From Afifella marina DSM 2698 (GTDB lineage: Bacteria > Pseudomonadota > Alphaproteobacteria > Rhizobiales > Afifellaceae), in assembly GCF_900102695.1 (NCBI RefSeq), contig NZ_FMVW01000005.1, forward strand, positions 62,001 through 126,000: a stretch of DNA of 64,000 bases, written 5' to 3'. Numbering within the stretch: position 1 is the stretch's first letter; every line of letters begins with the position of its first letter. This document shows positions 25,923-36,223 of the stretch, piece after piece. The notes beneath the pieces were generated by a model. That model was not told the origin of the DNA. It saw only the letters and a program-made list of their open reading frames with translations, and did not search any database. The position numbers were made by a program, and so were the translations under genes.

Positions 25923-26926
25923 TGAGCAGGCCTTTTCGTAAAGTCGCTGTCGCGGGAGCCGGCGCTTTCGGCACCGCACTCGCTCTTGTTGCAGAGCGTG
26001 CCGGTGCTTCGGTGACGCTCTGGACGATCGACGCAGCAGCCGCTGAGCGAATGGCGGAAAGCCGGGAAAATAGCGATTTTCTGCCCGGGCCGCGGCTGCC
26101 GGAGACGATCGCCGTCACCAGCGATATGGCGCGCCTCGGCGACGCCGATTGCGTGCTTCTCGTCGTCCCGTCGCAAGCCACCCGGTCGCTGCTGACTGGA
26201 ATCGGCGCAACGCTTTCTGAGGATGCCGTGGTTGTCGCCTGTGCCAAGGGCATCGAGCAGGAGACCGGCGCGCTTCAGGGTGAGATCGTGCGGGCGGCGC
26301 TGCCGGAACACCAGATCGGGGCATTGTCGGGTCCGGGCTATGCCGCGGAGATCGCCAGAGGTCTTCCGACCGCCGTCACGGTTGCAGCAAGCGAAATTGC
26401 CGTTGCCGAGCGCGTCGCGGCGACGCTCTCCTCCGATAGTTTCAGAGCCTATGCGAGCGATGACATCATCGGCGCGGAGCTTGGCGGTTCGCTCAAGAAC
26501 GTCATCGCCATCGCCGCCGGCATCGTCGAGGGCCGCCGGCTCGGCGAGAGCGCCCGCGCCGCCCTCGTTACTCGCGGTCTTGCCGAAATGAGCCGTCTCG
26601 GCGCTCGGATGGGCGCCCGCCCCGAGACGTTCATGGGACTTTCCGGTTTGGGCGATCTCATGCTGACGGCGATGAGCCGCCAATCTCGCAATACGAGCTT
26701 CGGCATTGCCCTGGCCGAGGGCCGATCCGTTGCTGAGTTGACCGCGCCGGACAAGCCGCTCGCGGAAGGCGCCTTCACGGCCGCCATCGCCGCGCGTCTC
26801 GCCCGCGAGCACGGCATCGACATGCCGATCACGAGTGCCGTCGCGGCGGTGCTCTCCGGCAGGCTTGCCCTCGACGAGGCGATCGCAGCCCTGGTCTCGC
26901 GACCCTTGAAGCAGGAGATTGCTTGA
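25922..26926 (+). CDS. gpsA: glycerol-3-phosphate dehydrogenase [NAD(P)+]
   Basis: The 334-residue enzyme makes sn-glycerol 3-phosphate for phospholipid synthesis. The Rossmann motif VAVAGAGAFGTALA is at residues 9-22. Other family markers are VVVACAKGIEQETG near residue 103, the IGALSGPGYAAEIARG segment near 131 and the catalytic-Lys region ELGGSLKNVIAIAAGIVEG near residue 183, then GLSGLGDLMLTA near 239. Its ATG shares a base with the tsaD stop. Confidence 0.96.
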   Translation: MSRPFRKVAVAGAGAFGTALALVAERAGASVTLWTIDAAAAERMAESRENSDFLPGPRLPETIAVTSDMARLGDADCVLLVVPSQATRSLLTGIGATLSEDAVVVACAKGIEQETGALQGEIVRAALPEHQIGALSGPGYAAEIARGLPTAVTVAASEIAVAERVAATLSSDSFRAYASDDIIGAELGGSLKNVIAIAAGIVEGRRLGESARAALVTRGLAEMSRLGARMGARPETFMGLSGLGDLMLTAMSRQSRNTSFGIALAEGRSVAELTAPDKPLAEGAFTAAIAARLAREHGIDMPITSAVAAVLSGRLALDEAIAALVSRPLKQEIA

Positions 26927-26968
26927 GGCACGAAGACGGACCGCTGCAAATCCTTGAAAGGGGTGGGT

Positions 26969-27406
26969 ATGGCCTATTGGCTGTTTAAGTCGGAGCCGCA
27001 CAAATGGTCATGGGACGACCAGGTCAAAAAAGGTGCGAGCGGACAGGAATGGGATGGCGTGCGCAATTACCAGGCGCGCAATTTCATGCGCCAGATGAAA
27101 ACCGGCGAGCGCGGATTCTTCTATCATTCGAACGAAGGCAAAGCGGTCGTCGGCGTGGTCGAGATCGTGGCCGAGGCGCATCCCGATTCAACCGACGAAA
27201 GCGGGAAATGGGAGTGCGTGGACATCAAGGCCGTGGCGCCGTTGAAGGAGCCCGTGTCGCTCGAGACAATCAAGGCCGACGAACGCCTCGCCGAGATGGT
27301 GCTCGTCAAAAACTCACGCCTGTCCGTGCAGCCGGTCAGCGACGATGAATTCGCGATGATCTGCCGGCTCGGCGGGCTGGTGGTCGAGGACGTTAAAGCC
27401 GGTTAA
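26969..27406 (+). CDS. EVE-domain protein (thymocyte nuclear protein 1-like)
   Basis: The 145-residue protein is almost all EVE domain, a PUA-like fold that in related proteins reads modified bases in nucleic acids. It shows the family start AYWLFKSEPHKWSWDDQ, VRNYQARNFMRQMKTGERGF near residue 34 and FYHSNEGKAVVGVVEIV near residue 54. The ATG at 26969 follows a purine-rich GGGGTGGG tract; an in-frame TTG upstream is less likely. It is downstream of gpsA, 42 bases away, and may share its transcript. Free-standing EVE proteins are common in alphaproteobacteria. Confidence 0.9.
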   Translation: MAYWLFKSEPHKWSWDDQVKKGASGQEWDGVRNYQARNFMRQMKTGERGFFYHSNEGKAVVGVVEIVAEAHPDSTDESGKWECVDIKAVAPLKEPVSLETIKADERLAEMVLVKNSRLSVQPVSDDEFAMICRLGGLVVEDVKAG

Positions 27407-27472
27407 GAGCTGGCGCGACGATTTTATGGGGTTGCGGGGCGGTACCGATCCGCCTTGCGTGGGGGAGACGGA

Positions 27473-27889
27473 ATGGCCTTTGCCGGAATCAATTATTTCG
27501 CCGTCATTGTGGCCGGGTTCGCCGCATTCGGCTTCGGCGCCATTTATTACGCGGTGCTGGCGAAGCCGTTTACCGCCGCGACCGGCCTCATCCAGGTGAA
27601 GGTGGACGATGGCGATGAAAACGTCGATCGCACGCCGCTTCTCGTTTCGCTCACCGGCGAGATCTTTATGGCTTGGATGCTCGCAGGCCTCATCGGTCAT
27701 ATCGGTGAGGTCTCGATTGTCACCGGCCTCGCTTCAGGCTTCTTCGTGTGGTCAGGGTTCATCCTGGTGCCGCTTGTCGTCAACCACCGCTACCAGATCA
27801 TGCCGTGGACGCTCACCTTTATCGATTCCGGCCACTGGCTTGGTGTCGTCATGCTCCAGGGCCTCATCATCGGCGCGTTCGGGACGTAA
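27473..27889 (+). CDS. DUF1761 membrane protein (first of a tandem pair)
   Basis: The 138-residue protein has four predicted membrane helices, near residues 5-25, 55-75, 80-100 and 117-135. It fits DUF1761: INYFAVIVAGFAAFGFGAIYY at the start (quoted part 20), LTGEIFMAWMLAGLIGH in the middle, and GVVMLQGLIIGAFG at the end. GGGGAGACGGA lies directly before the ATG; an in-frame start six codons upstream is less likely. A second DUF1761 gene follows after 36 bases. Function is unknown. Confidence 0.78.
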   Translation: MAFAGINYFAVIVAGFAAFGFGAIYYAVLAKPFTAATGLIQVKVDDGDENVDRTPLLVSLTGEIFMAWMLAGLIGHIGEVSIVTGLASGFFVWSGFILVPLVVNHRYQIMPWTLTFIDSGHWLGVVMLQGLIIGAFGT

Positions 27890-27925
27890 CGTCCGAGCGA
27901 CCAAAGACGGCCACGGAGAACACTT

Positions 27926-28339
27926 TTGCAATTCGGCAGCATGAATTACTGGGCGATCCCGCTTGCCACGGTTTTCGGCTTCCTCGCCCACCTCCTGTTT
28001 CTGCGGATGTTCTCAGGCTTCCAGGGCTTTGTGGGCGATGCCAAGGGCTCACCTGCAGCTGGCGCCCCCGCGGTTCTGCGGCAGATCCTGGTTTTCGTCC
28101 TTATCTTGATGATGGCCTACGTCCTCGCCGGGGCGATTGGACATCTCGGACCCGGTCAGACGACGATCGGCAACGGCGTCATTTCCGCAGCAATTCTCTG
28201 GGTGGGCTTTGTCGCCACGACGTCCGGGGTCAACGGCGTTCTCGCCGGGCAACCTGCGCGACAGATTTTTATGACGATCGGCCGCTGGCTTTCCGTCCTC
28301 GTCGTCGAAGGCTTTTGTCTCGGCGTTTTCGGGGCATGA
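27926..28339 (+). CDS. DUF1761 membrane protein (second of a tandem pair)
   Basis: The 137-residue protein has the same four-helix plan as its upstream neighbour (NYWAIPLATVFGFLAHLLFL, VFVLILMMAYVLAGAIGH, ISAAILWVGFVATTSG, LVVEGFCLGVFG) but low identity to it. This is an old tandem duplication or two family members brought together. A TTG start with GGAG seven bases upstream is favoured; an ATG five codons later lacks a ribosome-binding site. Function is unknown, and the pair may act together in the membrane. Confidence 0.72.
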   Translation: MQFGSMNYWAIPLATVFGFLAHLLFLRMFSGFQGFVGDAKGSPAAGAPAVLRQILVFVLILMMAYVLAGAIGHLGPGQTTIGNGVISAAILWVGFVATTSGVNGVLAGQPARQIFMTIGRWLSVLVVEGFCLGVFGA

Positions 28340-28423
28340 AGGCCTGCCCTGGTCACCAATTCGAAGTGCTCGATATTATGTACGAAAGTGCGAGGGCCGT
28401 GGCATGGACAGCCGCGGCCGCCT

Positions 28424-28436
28424 CGGCATAATGCCG
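28424..28436. promoter_or_regulatory. short palindrome upstream of acs
   Basis: CGGCAT and ATGCCG flank a single A, a perfect 13-base palindrome 50 bases before the acs start. It is placed where an operator or core-promoter element could be, but palindromes this short also occur by chance. The rest of the 147-base gap holds the acs ribosome-binding site, GGGGAGG. Confidence 0.25.
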
Positions 28437-28486
28437 CGGTATAAACCGGACTGTAAGGTCCGACACAACCTTGGGGAGGCTCATCC

Positions 28487-30445
28487 ATGTCTGACGCGAA
28501 AGTACATTCCGTGACGCCCGAATGGGCCGAGCGTGCCTTCATCGATTGGGACAAGTACCAGGAAATGTACGCCCGGTCCGTTGAAGACCCGAACGGTTTC
28601 TGGGGTGAGCAGGCGCAGCGCATCGACTGGATCAAGCCCTTCACCAAGGTGAAGAACACGTCCTACGACTACCACAACGTGTCGATCAAATGGTTCGAGG
28701 ACGGCACGCTCAACGCCTCGGTCAATTGCATCGACCGCCATCTTGCCGATCGCGCCGATCAGGTTGCCATCATCTGGGAGGGCGACGAGCCTTCCGACGA
28801 CAAGCACATCACCTATCGCCAGCTTCACGAATATGTCTGCCGCCTCGCCAATGTGATGAAGGCGCATGGCGTGAAGAAGGGCGACCGGGTAACGATCTAT
28901 ATGCCGATGATCCCCGAGGCGGCCTATGCGATGCTCGCCTGCGCCCGCATTGGCGCCATTCATTCCGTCGTCTTCGGAGGCTTTTCGCCGGATTCCTTGG
29001 CGAATCGTATCGAGGATTGCCGCTCCGATTTCGTCATCACGTCCGATGAGGGCGTGCGCGGTGGTCGCAAAATCCCGCTAAAGGCGAACACCGACAAGGC
29101 CATCGAACGCGCCGAAAAGGATGGCGCTTCAGTGCGCAACGTTCTCGTCGTGAAGCGCACTGGCGGTGATGTCGCTATGAAAGAAGGCCGCGATCTCTGG
29201 TATCATGAGGAGATCGAAAAGGTCGAAGCAGATTGTCCGCCCGAGGAGATGGGCGCCGAAGATCCGCTCTTCATCCTCTATACCTCAGGCTCGACCGGAA
29301 AGCCGAAGGGCGTGATGCACACGACCGGCGGCTATATGGTCTATACCTCCATCACCCACCAATACGTCTTCGATTATCACGACGGCGACATCTACTGGTG
29401 CACGGCCGATGTCGGCTGGGTGACGGGCCATTCCTACATTGTCTATGGGCCGCTCGCGAACGGCGCGACGACGCTCATGTTCGAAGGCGTACCGAACTAT
29501 CCTTCGGGCTCGCGCTTCTGGGAAGTCTGCGACAAGCACGGCGTCAATATCTTCTATACCGCGCCGACCGCCATCCGTGCCCTGATGGGTGCCGGCGACG
29601 AGGCGGTGACGAAGACCTCGCGCAAATCCCTGCGGCTTCTCGGCTCCGTTGGCGAGCCGATCAATCCGGAAGCCTGGGAGTGGTATTATCGCGTCGTCGG
29701 CGAGGAGCGCTGCCCGGTGGTCGATACCTGGTGGCAGACGGAGACGGGCGGCATTTTGATTACGCCGCTGCCGGGCGCCATTGCGCAAAAACCCGGTTCG
29801 GCCACGAAGCCCTTCTTTGGGGTACAGCCGGCGGTCGTCGACAATGAGGGCAACCTTCTCGAGGGCGCGACGGAAGGCAATCTCGTCATTCTCGATTCCT
29901 GGCCCGGCCAGATGCGCACGGTCTATGGCGATCACGATCGTTTCGTGCAGACCTATTTCGCCACCTATAAGGGCAATTACTTCACCGGTGACGGGTGCCG
30001 GCGCGACGCCGACGGTGACTACTGGATCACGGGTCGCGTCGACGACGTGCTCAACGTCTCCGGCCACCGCATGGGCACGGCGGAGGTGGAATCTGCGCTG
30101 GTCGCCCATCCGAAAGTGTCGGAAGCGGCCGTCGTCGGCTATCCGCACAACATCAAGGGTCAGGGCATCTATTGCTATGTCACCCTGATGGCTGGAGAGG
30201 AGCCGACGGACGAGTTGAAAAAGGAGCTCAGAAATTGGGTGCGCTCCGAGATCGGCCCGATCGCTTCTCCGGACCTCATCCAGTTCGCGCCGGGTCTGCC
30301 GAAGACGCGCTCCGGCAAGATCATGCGACGCATTCTTAGAAAAATCGCCGAGGATGATTTCTCCAATCTCGGAGACACGTCCACCCTCGCTGAACCCGCT
30401 GTCGTCGACGATCTCGTTGAGCATCGGCAGAACCGCGCCGGCTGA
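28487..30445 (+). CDS. acs: acetyl-CoA synthetase
   Basis: The 652-residue enzyme activates acetate to acetyl-CoA through acetyl-AMP. The start [19 protein letters not shown] is family-typical. The AMP-binding loop [11 protein letters not shown] begins at about residue 265. [16 protein letters not shown] near residue 413, [15 protein letters not shown] and the terminal [13 protein letters not shown] follow; Lys611 in SGK is the lysine acetylated to switch off this family. A strong GGGGAGG precedes the ATG. The length matches the family, and a hairpin follows the gene. Confidence 0.97.
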   Translation: MSDAKVHSVTPEWAERAFIDWDKYQEMYARSVEDPNGFWGEQAQRIDWIKPFTKVKNTSYDYHNVSIKWFEDGTLNASVNCIDRHLADRADQVAIIWEGDEPSDDKHITYRQLHEYVCRLANVMKAHGVKKGDRVTIYMPMIPEAAYAMLACARIGAIHSVVFGGFSPDSLANRIEDCRSDFVITSDEGVRGGRKIPLKANTDKAIERAEKDGASVRNVLVVKRTGGDVAMKEGRDLWYHEEIEKVEADCPPEEMGAEDPLFILYTSGSTGKPKGVMHTTGGYMVYTSITHQYVFDYHDGDIYWCTADVGWVTGHSYIVYGPLANGATTLMFEGVPNYPSGSRFWEVCDKHGVNIFYTAPTAIRALMGAGDEAVTKTSRKSLRLLGSVGEPINPEAWEWYYRVVGEERCPVVDTWWQTETGGILITPLPGAIAQKPGSATKPFFGVQPAVVDNEGNLLEGATEGNLVILDSWPGQMRTVYGDHDRFVQTYFATYKGNYFTGDGCRRDADGDYWITGRVDDVLNVSGHRMGTAEVESALVAHPKVSEAAVVGYPHNIKGQGIYCYVTLMAGEEPTDELKKELRNWVRSEIGPIASPDLIQFAPGLPKTRSGKIMRRILRKIAEDDFSNLGDTSTLAEPAVVDDLVEHRQNRAG

Positions 30446-30474
30446 GGAAGAGGCTTTCGGTCTGACACGCCTGG

Positions 30475-30495
30475 TGCCGGCGCCTCGCGCCGGCA
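30475..30495 (+). terminator. hairpin downstream of acs
   Basis: TGCCGGCGC and GCGCCGGCA form a perfect nine-base stem with a three-base loop, 30 bases after the acs stop. A T-rich run (AATTTTCTT) lies about 14 bases further on rather than directly after the stem, so it is a plausible but not classical intrinsic terminator. Confidence 0.5.
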
Positions 30496-30604
30496 TCGTC
30501 GCCGACGAATTTTCTTAAATTCTCAACCAAACCAGAGAGTTTTTCGTCTGATCTCCGGCGACGGCAGCATAATCACTGCAAAATCAGGGCTCTGGGGGCT
30601 TTGA

Positions 30605-31111
30605 ATGCGGATTGTGCAGAAGTGGGCGGTGGCTCTTGCCGTCGTCGCAGCCGTTGCGCTTGCCGGTGTGGCTGAGGCGCGGGAGCCGGTGCCGTTCAAG
30701 GACAGTTATCGTCCCGGAACGATCGTCGTCAAAACCAAGGAGCGCCGGCTTTACCTCGTCATGCGCGGCGGCCAGGCTTTGCGCTACACCGTTGGCGTCG
30801 GTCGGCGTGGCAAGCAATGGGAGGGGCGCACGCGCATTTCGCGCAAGGTGGTCGATCCCACCTTCTCTCCGCCCAAGGAAGTCAAACACGACATTCCCTC
30901 GCTGCCGGATCTGATCCCGCCCGGCCCGAAAAACCCGCTCGGACCGCGCGCCATGACGCTTGCCGGCGGCGAATACGCCATCCACGGCACCAACCGGCCG
31001 AAATCGGTTGGTGGCTTCGTCTCTTATGGCTGCATCCGCATGTACAACCGGGACGTGGTCGATCTCTTCGAGCGCGTGCGCGTCGGGACGCCGGTCGTCG
31101 TCCTGCCCTAA
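30605..31111 (+). CDS. L,D-transpeptidase (YkuD family), exported
   Basis: The 168-residue protein carries a signal peptide (AVALAVVAAVALAGVAEA, about residues 8-25) and one YkuD domain. The catalytic motif is complete: HGTN with His127, then SYGCIRM with Ser140, Cys143 as nucleophile and Arg145. Such enzymes make 3-3 cross-links in peptidoglycan or attach proteins to it. No LysM or peptidoglycan-binding domain is present. It stands alone between acs and the glutamate dehydrogenase gene. Confidence 0.93.
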   Translation: MRIVQKWAVALAVVAAVALAGVAEAREPVPFKDSYRPGTIVVKTKERRLYLVMRGGQALRYTVGVGRRGKQWEGRTRISRKVVDPTFSPPKEVKHDIPSLPDLIPPGPKNPLGPRAMTLAGGEYAIHGTNRPKSVGGFVSYGCIRMYNRDVVDLFERVRVGTPVVVLP

Positions 31112-31312
31112 CGCCAGTCGCTCGTTTTCATCGCTTTTCGGGACCTATGCGGGGCGTCGTCCAATAACGATCGCGGCATGCAGCATTTGGCTCTTGCCGG
31201 ATGGCGGCCGGGGTGCATGTCTTGCCTCAGAGATAGGCCGGCCCCGGGCGGACGGGCGCTATTGCGTCCCTTTCGCGCGTCAGGCGGCTGAAAGAAGAGG
31301 CGAGGAGACCCA

Positions 31313-34300
31313 ATGCCCGACCGCTACGAGCCAGAAAAGAAAAAACGCATCGAAGATGCCACAGCGAGGCTTGAGGCAGAGGCCGAAGAGGCGGGAATCG
31401 ACGCCGCGCCACTCAAACGCTTCGCTGAGATCTTTTTTGCACATGCCGCGGGCGAGGATATCACCGTTTATCCGGCCGAAAGCCTGGCGGGCATTGCCAA
31501 GGCCGCTTTCGCTTTCATCGCTCAGCGCGACGCCAATGTGCCGAAGGTTAGCCTGAGAGACATCGATGCGGCCGACGAGCGCGGCCGCCCCGTTACCGCG
31601 ATCGATATCGTCGGCAAGAACCGGCCGTTTATCTTCGATTCAGTCCTCGGTGAGATCCAGGCGGCCGGCCAGCCGATCCATCTCGTCCTGCATCCGATCT
31701 TTGAAGTGTCGCGCGACGAGGCAGGCCGCCTGATTGAGTTCGCAGCCGCGGGCGCGGAATCAAAGGGCCGGCCAAACCGGGAGAGCTTTCTGCATATCGA
31801 GATTGCACGCCTCCCCGACGAGGCGGCGAAAAGCGAGCTCGCGGCGTCTTTGAAACGCCTTCTGCAGGAAGTGCGGGTTGCGACCGAAGACTGGCGCGCC
31901 ATGCGCGACCGCTTGCGCATGGCAATCCGAGATTACCGCGTCGACCCGCCAGAGCTCGACGAGGATGAACTGGAAGAGGCGATCGCCCTTTTGGAATGGC
32001 TCGAGGACGACAATTTCACTTTCCTGGGTACGCGCGAGTTCACCTACGAGCAGGATTCGGGCGGCGCACTCGACCACGCCCATGGTGAGGGGCTCGGCTT
32101 GCTGCGCGACCCCGAGGTAAAAGTACTGCGCCGTGGCACCGAACTCGTCACCATGACGCCGCAGATCCAGGAATTCCTGATGAGCCCGGAGCCGCTCATC
32201 ATCATGAAGGCCAATGTCCGTGCGCGCGTGCATCGCCGCGACCATATGGACTATATCGGCGTCAAGATTTTCGACGACCACAACCGCGTGACGGGGGAAT
32301 TGCGCGTCGTTGGCCTGTTCACCTCAAGCGCGTTCACCCGCTCCGTCCAATCGATTCCCTATATCCGCCGCAAGGTCGATCAGATCCTGAAGCGCGCGGG
32401 CTTCGACCCCTTCAGCCATTCCGGCCGCACGCTCCTAAACATTCTGGAGAGTTTTCCGCGCACCGAGCTTTTCCAGGCCGATCTTTCCACGCTCTACGAT
32501 CAGGCGATGGCTGTCCTGCATCTGCAGGAGCGTCCGCGCGTGCGTGCACTCAGCCGGGCCGACAAGTTCGGCCGCTTCGTCTCCGTCCTCGTCTATGTGC
32601 CGAGAGACCATTATTCCTCCGACATCCGTGCCAAAATCGGCGAGGCGCTGGCGGAGATGTATGACGGGCGGATCTCCGCCGCCTATCCGGCTTTCCCAGA
32701 GGGCCATCTCGCCCGCGTGCATTTCATCGTGGCGCGTGAGGCCCGCGACCCAGAAACGGCTCCCGTGGATCCGGATCAGGGTGAGGTCGAGGCGCGCATT
32801 CGAGCCATCACCCGCACCTTCGAAGACGGGCTGCGCGAGGCGCTCGCCAACGCCTTTCCGCAGCGAACCGAGCTCTTCGGAGAGTATCGGGAAGCCTTCG
32901 GGCGCGAATATCAGGCGGCCTTCACCCCGCAAGATGCCGTTGAAGACATCCGCATCGGTCGTGAGCTTTCCGACCGGTCGGTGATTGCAGCGCATTTTCA
33001 CCGGCGCATTGCCGGCGGATTGAGGCGCACGGCTTTGCGCTTCCATCATCTCGAGGCGCCGATCCCGTTGTCGCGACGCGTGCCGCTTCTGGAAAATCTC
33101 GGTTTCGCGGTCGTCAACGAGCGCACCTATCTGGTTCGTCCGGCGACCGGCTCGGCCGTTTATATCCATGACATGACGCTTGCCGCCAAGGATGAAGCGG
33201 GTTCCGGCGAGGTCGACCCTGTCGGCGATGCCGCTTCACGGCTCCAGGAGGCGATCAGTGCCGTTTGGGCTGGACGCGCCGACAATGACGGCTTCAACGC
33301 GCTTGTCCTCTCCGCCGGCATCACCTGGCGCGAGGCTGCGCTGCTGCGCACCATCGGGCGGTATCTGCGGCAGACCCAGCTTCCTTATTCGCTCGACTAC
33401 ATCTGGCACACGCTCGGCCGCAACGCGCTTTTGGCACGCCTTCTCGTGGACCGCTTCCGGGCGCGTTTCGATCCCACGATCGAGGATCGTGAGGCCGCCG
33501 AGGCTGATGCGGAAAAAGCGCTAGATGGTCCGCTCGACCGCGTGGACAGTCTCGACGAGGATACGATTCTGCGCGCCTATCGCGCCGTCATTCTCGCGAC
33601 CAAGCGGACCGATTATTTCCAGAGGGATGCCGCAGGCGCGCCGCCGCTCGCCATCACCATCAAACTCAAGCCGCGTGACCTCGCTTTCCTCACGCCGCCT
33701 CGTCCGTTCCGCGAGATTTTTGTGCATTCACCACAAGTCGAAGGTGTGCATATGCGGTTCGGACCCGTCGCCCGTGGGGGTCTCAGGTGGTCGGATCGGC
33801 CGCAAGATTTTCGCGTTGAGGTTCTCGGTCTCGTCAAGGCACAGCAGGTGAAGAACGCCGTTATCGTGCCGGTCGGAGCGAAGGGCGGATTCTTCCCACG
33901 GCTCCTGCCGGCGGAAGGCAGCCGCGAGGAAATCTTCGAAGCGGGACGCGACGCTTATGTCGCCTTCGTCGATCGGTTGCTTGCACTCACCGACGATCTT
34001 GAGGGTGACGAGGTCATTCCGCCTGAAGACGTCGTACGTCACGACGAGGACGATCCATACCTTGTCGTTGCAGCCGACAAGGGCACGGCAACCTTCTCCG
34101 ATACAGCCAACGCCGTCTCAGAGGCTCATGGGTTCTGGCTCGGCGATGCTTTCGCCTCCGGCGGCTCGGCCGGCTATGACCACAAGGAAATGGGTATTAC
34201 TGCCCGCGGCGCGTGGGAGGCGGTGAAGCGACATTTCCGCGAGGTCGACCACGATATCCAGAGCGAGCCCTTTACGGTCGCCGGCGTCGGCGACATGTCG

Positions 34301-36223
34301 GGCGATGTCTTTGGCAATGGTATGCTGCTGTCGCGTTCGATCCGGCTCGTCGCCGCCTTCGACCACCGTGACATCTTCATCGATCCCGATCCAGACCTCG
34401 AGGCGAGCTTCAAGGAGCGTCAGCGGCTGTTCGAACTCCCGCGCTCGTCGTGGAAGGATTACGACACGAGCCTCGTCTCCAAGGGCGGTGGTGTCTTCTC
34501 GCGCCATGACAAGACTGTGCCGCTTTCGCCCGAGATCTGTGCGCTTCTGGGCCTTTCCGGTACATCGGCGCGCCCCAATGAGGTCATCCGCGCCATTTTG
34601 AAGGCGCAGGTCGATCTTTTGTGGTTCGGCGGCATCGGCACCTATGTGCGGGCGCCGCACGAGAGCGATGCCGAAGTGGGCGACAAGACGAACGACCAGA
34701 TCCGCGTCACCTCTGCAGAGGTCGGTGCGAGGGTGGTCGGGGAAGGTGCCAATCTCGGCATGACGCCCCAGGCGCGTGTCGATTACGGCCTGCGCGGCGG
34801 GCGCTGCAATTCCGATGCGATCGACAATTCCGGTGGCGTCAACTCCTCCGATCTTGAGGTCAATATCAAGATTGCTCTGGCGCCCTCGCTAAGGTCGGGC
34901 AAGCTGGAGCTGGAGGAGCGCAACCGTTGTCTGGCCGCGATGACCGACCAGGTCGCCGACCTCGTTTTACGCAACAATATCCAACAGACACTCGCCATCA
35001 GTCTGGAACAGATGCGCGGCCTCGACGCCCTCGCCAATCAGGCGCGTTTCATGAACGAACTTGAAGCGGCGGGCCGACTCGATCGGGCGGTGGAAGTCTT
35101 GCCGGACAATTCCACGCTGTCGGAGCGCCAAGCTCAGCGCCGGCCACTGACCCGGGCGGAGATTGGCGTTCTTCTCTCCTACGCCAAGATCGTTCTCTTT
35201 GATGAACTCGTGGCAAGCGACATCCCCGACGATGAATATCTCGCGCGCGAACTCTTCCGCTATTTCCCGGAGAATATGCAGGAGCGGTTTGGCGATGAGA
35301 TTTCAGGACATCGTCTGAGGCGGGAGATCATCGCCACGCAGCTCGCCAATTCGCTCATCAACCGCGGCGGGCCCACCGCGATCGTTCGGCTGCGAGACCG
35401 CACAGGCGCGACGCCGGCCGACATCACCCGGGCTTACACGGCCGTACGCGATGCTTTCTCCATGCAGCGCCTGCATGCGGAACTCGAAGCCCTCGACAAC
35501 AAGATTGGCGGCCAGCTGCAGCTTGAGCTCTATCTGAGGGTGCAGGATGTGCTTCTCGACCGCATCGGCTGGTTCCTGCGCAATGTCGATCTCCGGTCGG
35601 GCATTGGTGCTGTGGTTGAGCGTTTTCAGGAGACGCTGGAGGCGTTGCGACAATTGCTGCCCGACCTCCTGCCGGAATTCGCCGCAAATGCGGTCAAGTC
35701 GCGGAAAGCCTGGCTCGTCGAGGCAGGCGTTCCGGATGAGCTTGCCGAGGAGCTCGCCATCCTGCCCGAACTTGCCAACGCGATCGATGTGGCACTCATC
35801 GCGGAACGCTGCGACCGACCGATCGAAGCAGCTGCAGCTGCCTATTTCGAAGTCGCCGATCGCTTCTGCTTTTCCAGGCTGGAGGCGATGATCCTCGCTG
35901 TCGAAAGTCCCGATTATTACGAGAATCTGGCGACTGAGAAAGCGCGTGATCAGCTCGCCTCCGCGCACCGCGTGCTCGCTCTCGACGTTCTCTCCTATGC
36001 CAACGGAGGGTTCCCGGACGTCTCCGCCTGGGAAGCGGAATATGGCCGCAATGTCAGCGCGACCGCGAGCCGGGTTGCCGTGATCCTCGCCGATGGCCGT
36101 GCGACGACGGCCAAGGCCACCGTCGCGGCGAGCCTTCTCGCTGAGCTTGCGGAACAGCAGGCGGACCTTGCAGGCCGCCTGCCGTCGTCGAAGATCAATG
36201 CCGGAAGTGGCGAAGGCCTGTGA
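31313..36223 (+). CDS. gdhB: large NAD-dependent glutamate dehydrogenase (180-kDa class)
   Basis: The 1636-residue enzyme converts glutamate to 2-oxoglutarate with NAD+, mainly for amino-acid catabolism. The long N-terminal part (about 1-680) holds the ACT-like regulatory segments of this class. The catalytic domain follows, with the substrate Lys region [13 protein letters not shown] (Lys near residue 857) and [15 protein letters not shown] near residue 936. The NAD-binding domain follows ([15 protein letters not shown] near 991, [18 protein letters not shown] near 1143). The C-terminal helical region, typical of the family, completes the length. The 3' end overlaps convergent purH by 29 bases. 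Confidence 0.95.
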   Translation: MPDRYEPEKKKRIEDATARLEAEAEEAGIDAAPLKRFAEIFFAHAAGEDITVYPAESLAGIAKAAFAFIAQRDANVPKVSLRDIDAADERGRPVTAIDIVGKNRPFIFDSVLGEIQAAGQPIHLVLHPIFEVSRDEAGRLIEFAAAGAESKGRPNRESFLHIEIARLPDEAAKSELAASLKRLLQEVRVATEDWRAMRDRLRMAIRDYRVDPPELDEDELEEAIALLEWLEDDNFTFLGTREFTYEQDSGGALDHAHGEGLGLLRDPEVKVLRRGTELVTMTPQIQEFLMSPEPLIIMKANVRARVHRRDHMDYIGVKIFDDHNRVTGELRVVGLFTSSAFTRSVQSIPYIRRKVDQILKRAGFDPFSHSGRTLLNILESFPRTELFQADLSTLYDQAMAVLHLQERPRVRALSRADKFGRFVSVLVYVPRDHYSSDIRAKIGEALAEMYDGRISAAYPAFPEGHLARVHFIVAREARDPETAPVDPDQGEVEARIRAITRTFEDGLREALANAFPQRTELFGEYREAFGREYQAAFTPQDAVEDIRIGRELSDRSVIAAHFHRRIAGGLRRTALRFHHLEAPIPLSRRVPLLENLGFAVVNERTYLVRPATGSAVYIHDMTLAAKDEAGSGEVDPVGDAASRLQEAISAVWAGRADNDGFNALVLSAGITWREAALLRTIGRYLRQTQLPYSLDYIWHTLGRNALLARLLVDRFRARFDPTIEDREAAEADAEKALDGPLDRVDSLDEDTILRAYRAVILATKRTDYFQRDAAGAPPLAITIKLKPRDLAFLTPPRPFREIFVHSPQVEGVHMRFGPVARGGLRWSDRPQDFRVEVLGLVKAQQVKNAVIVPVGAKGGFFPRLLPAEGSREEIFEAGRDAYVAFVDRLLALTDDLEGDEVIPPEDVVRHDEDDPYLVVAADKGTATFSDTANAVSEAHGFWLGDAFASGGSAGYDHKEMGITARGAWEAVKRHFREVDHDIQSEPFTVAGVGDMSGDVFGNGMLLSRSIRLVAAFDHRDIFIDPDPDLEASFKERQRLFELPRSSWKDYDTSLVSKGGGVFSRHDKTVPLSPEICALLGLSGTSARPNEVIRAILKAQVDLLWFGGIGTYVRAPHESDAEVGDKTNDQIRVTSAEVGARVVGEGANLGMTPQARVDYGLRGGRCNSDAIDNSGGVNSSDLEVNIKIALAPSLRSGKLELEERNRCLAAMTDQVADLVLRNNIQQTLAISLEQMRGLDALANQARFMNELEAAGRLDRAVEVLPDNSTLSERQAQRRPLTRAEIGVLLSYAKIVLFDELVASDIPDDEYLARELFRYFPENMQERFGDEISGHRLRREIIATQLANSLINRGGPTAIVRLRDRTGATPADITRAYTAVRDAFSMQRLHAELEALDNKIGGQLQLELYLRVQDVLLDRIGWFLRNVDLRSGIGAVVERFQETLEALRQLLPDLLPEFAANAVKSRKAWLVEAGVPDELAEELAILPELANAIDVALIAERCDRPIEAAAAAYFEVADRFCFSRLEAMILAVESPDYYENLATEKARDQLASAHRVLALDVLSYANGGFPDVSAWEAEYGRNVSATASRVAVILADGRATTAKATVAASLLAELAEQQADLAGRLPSSKINAGSGEGL

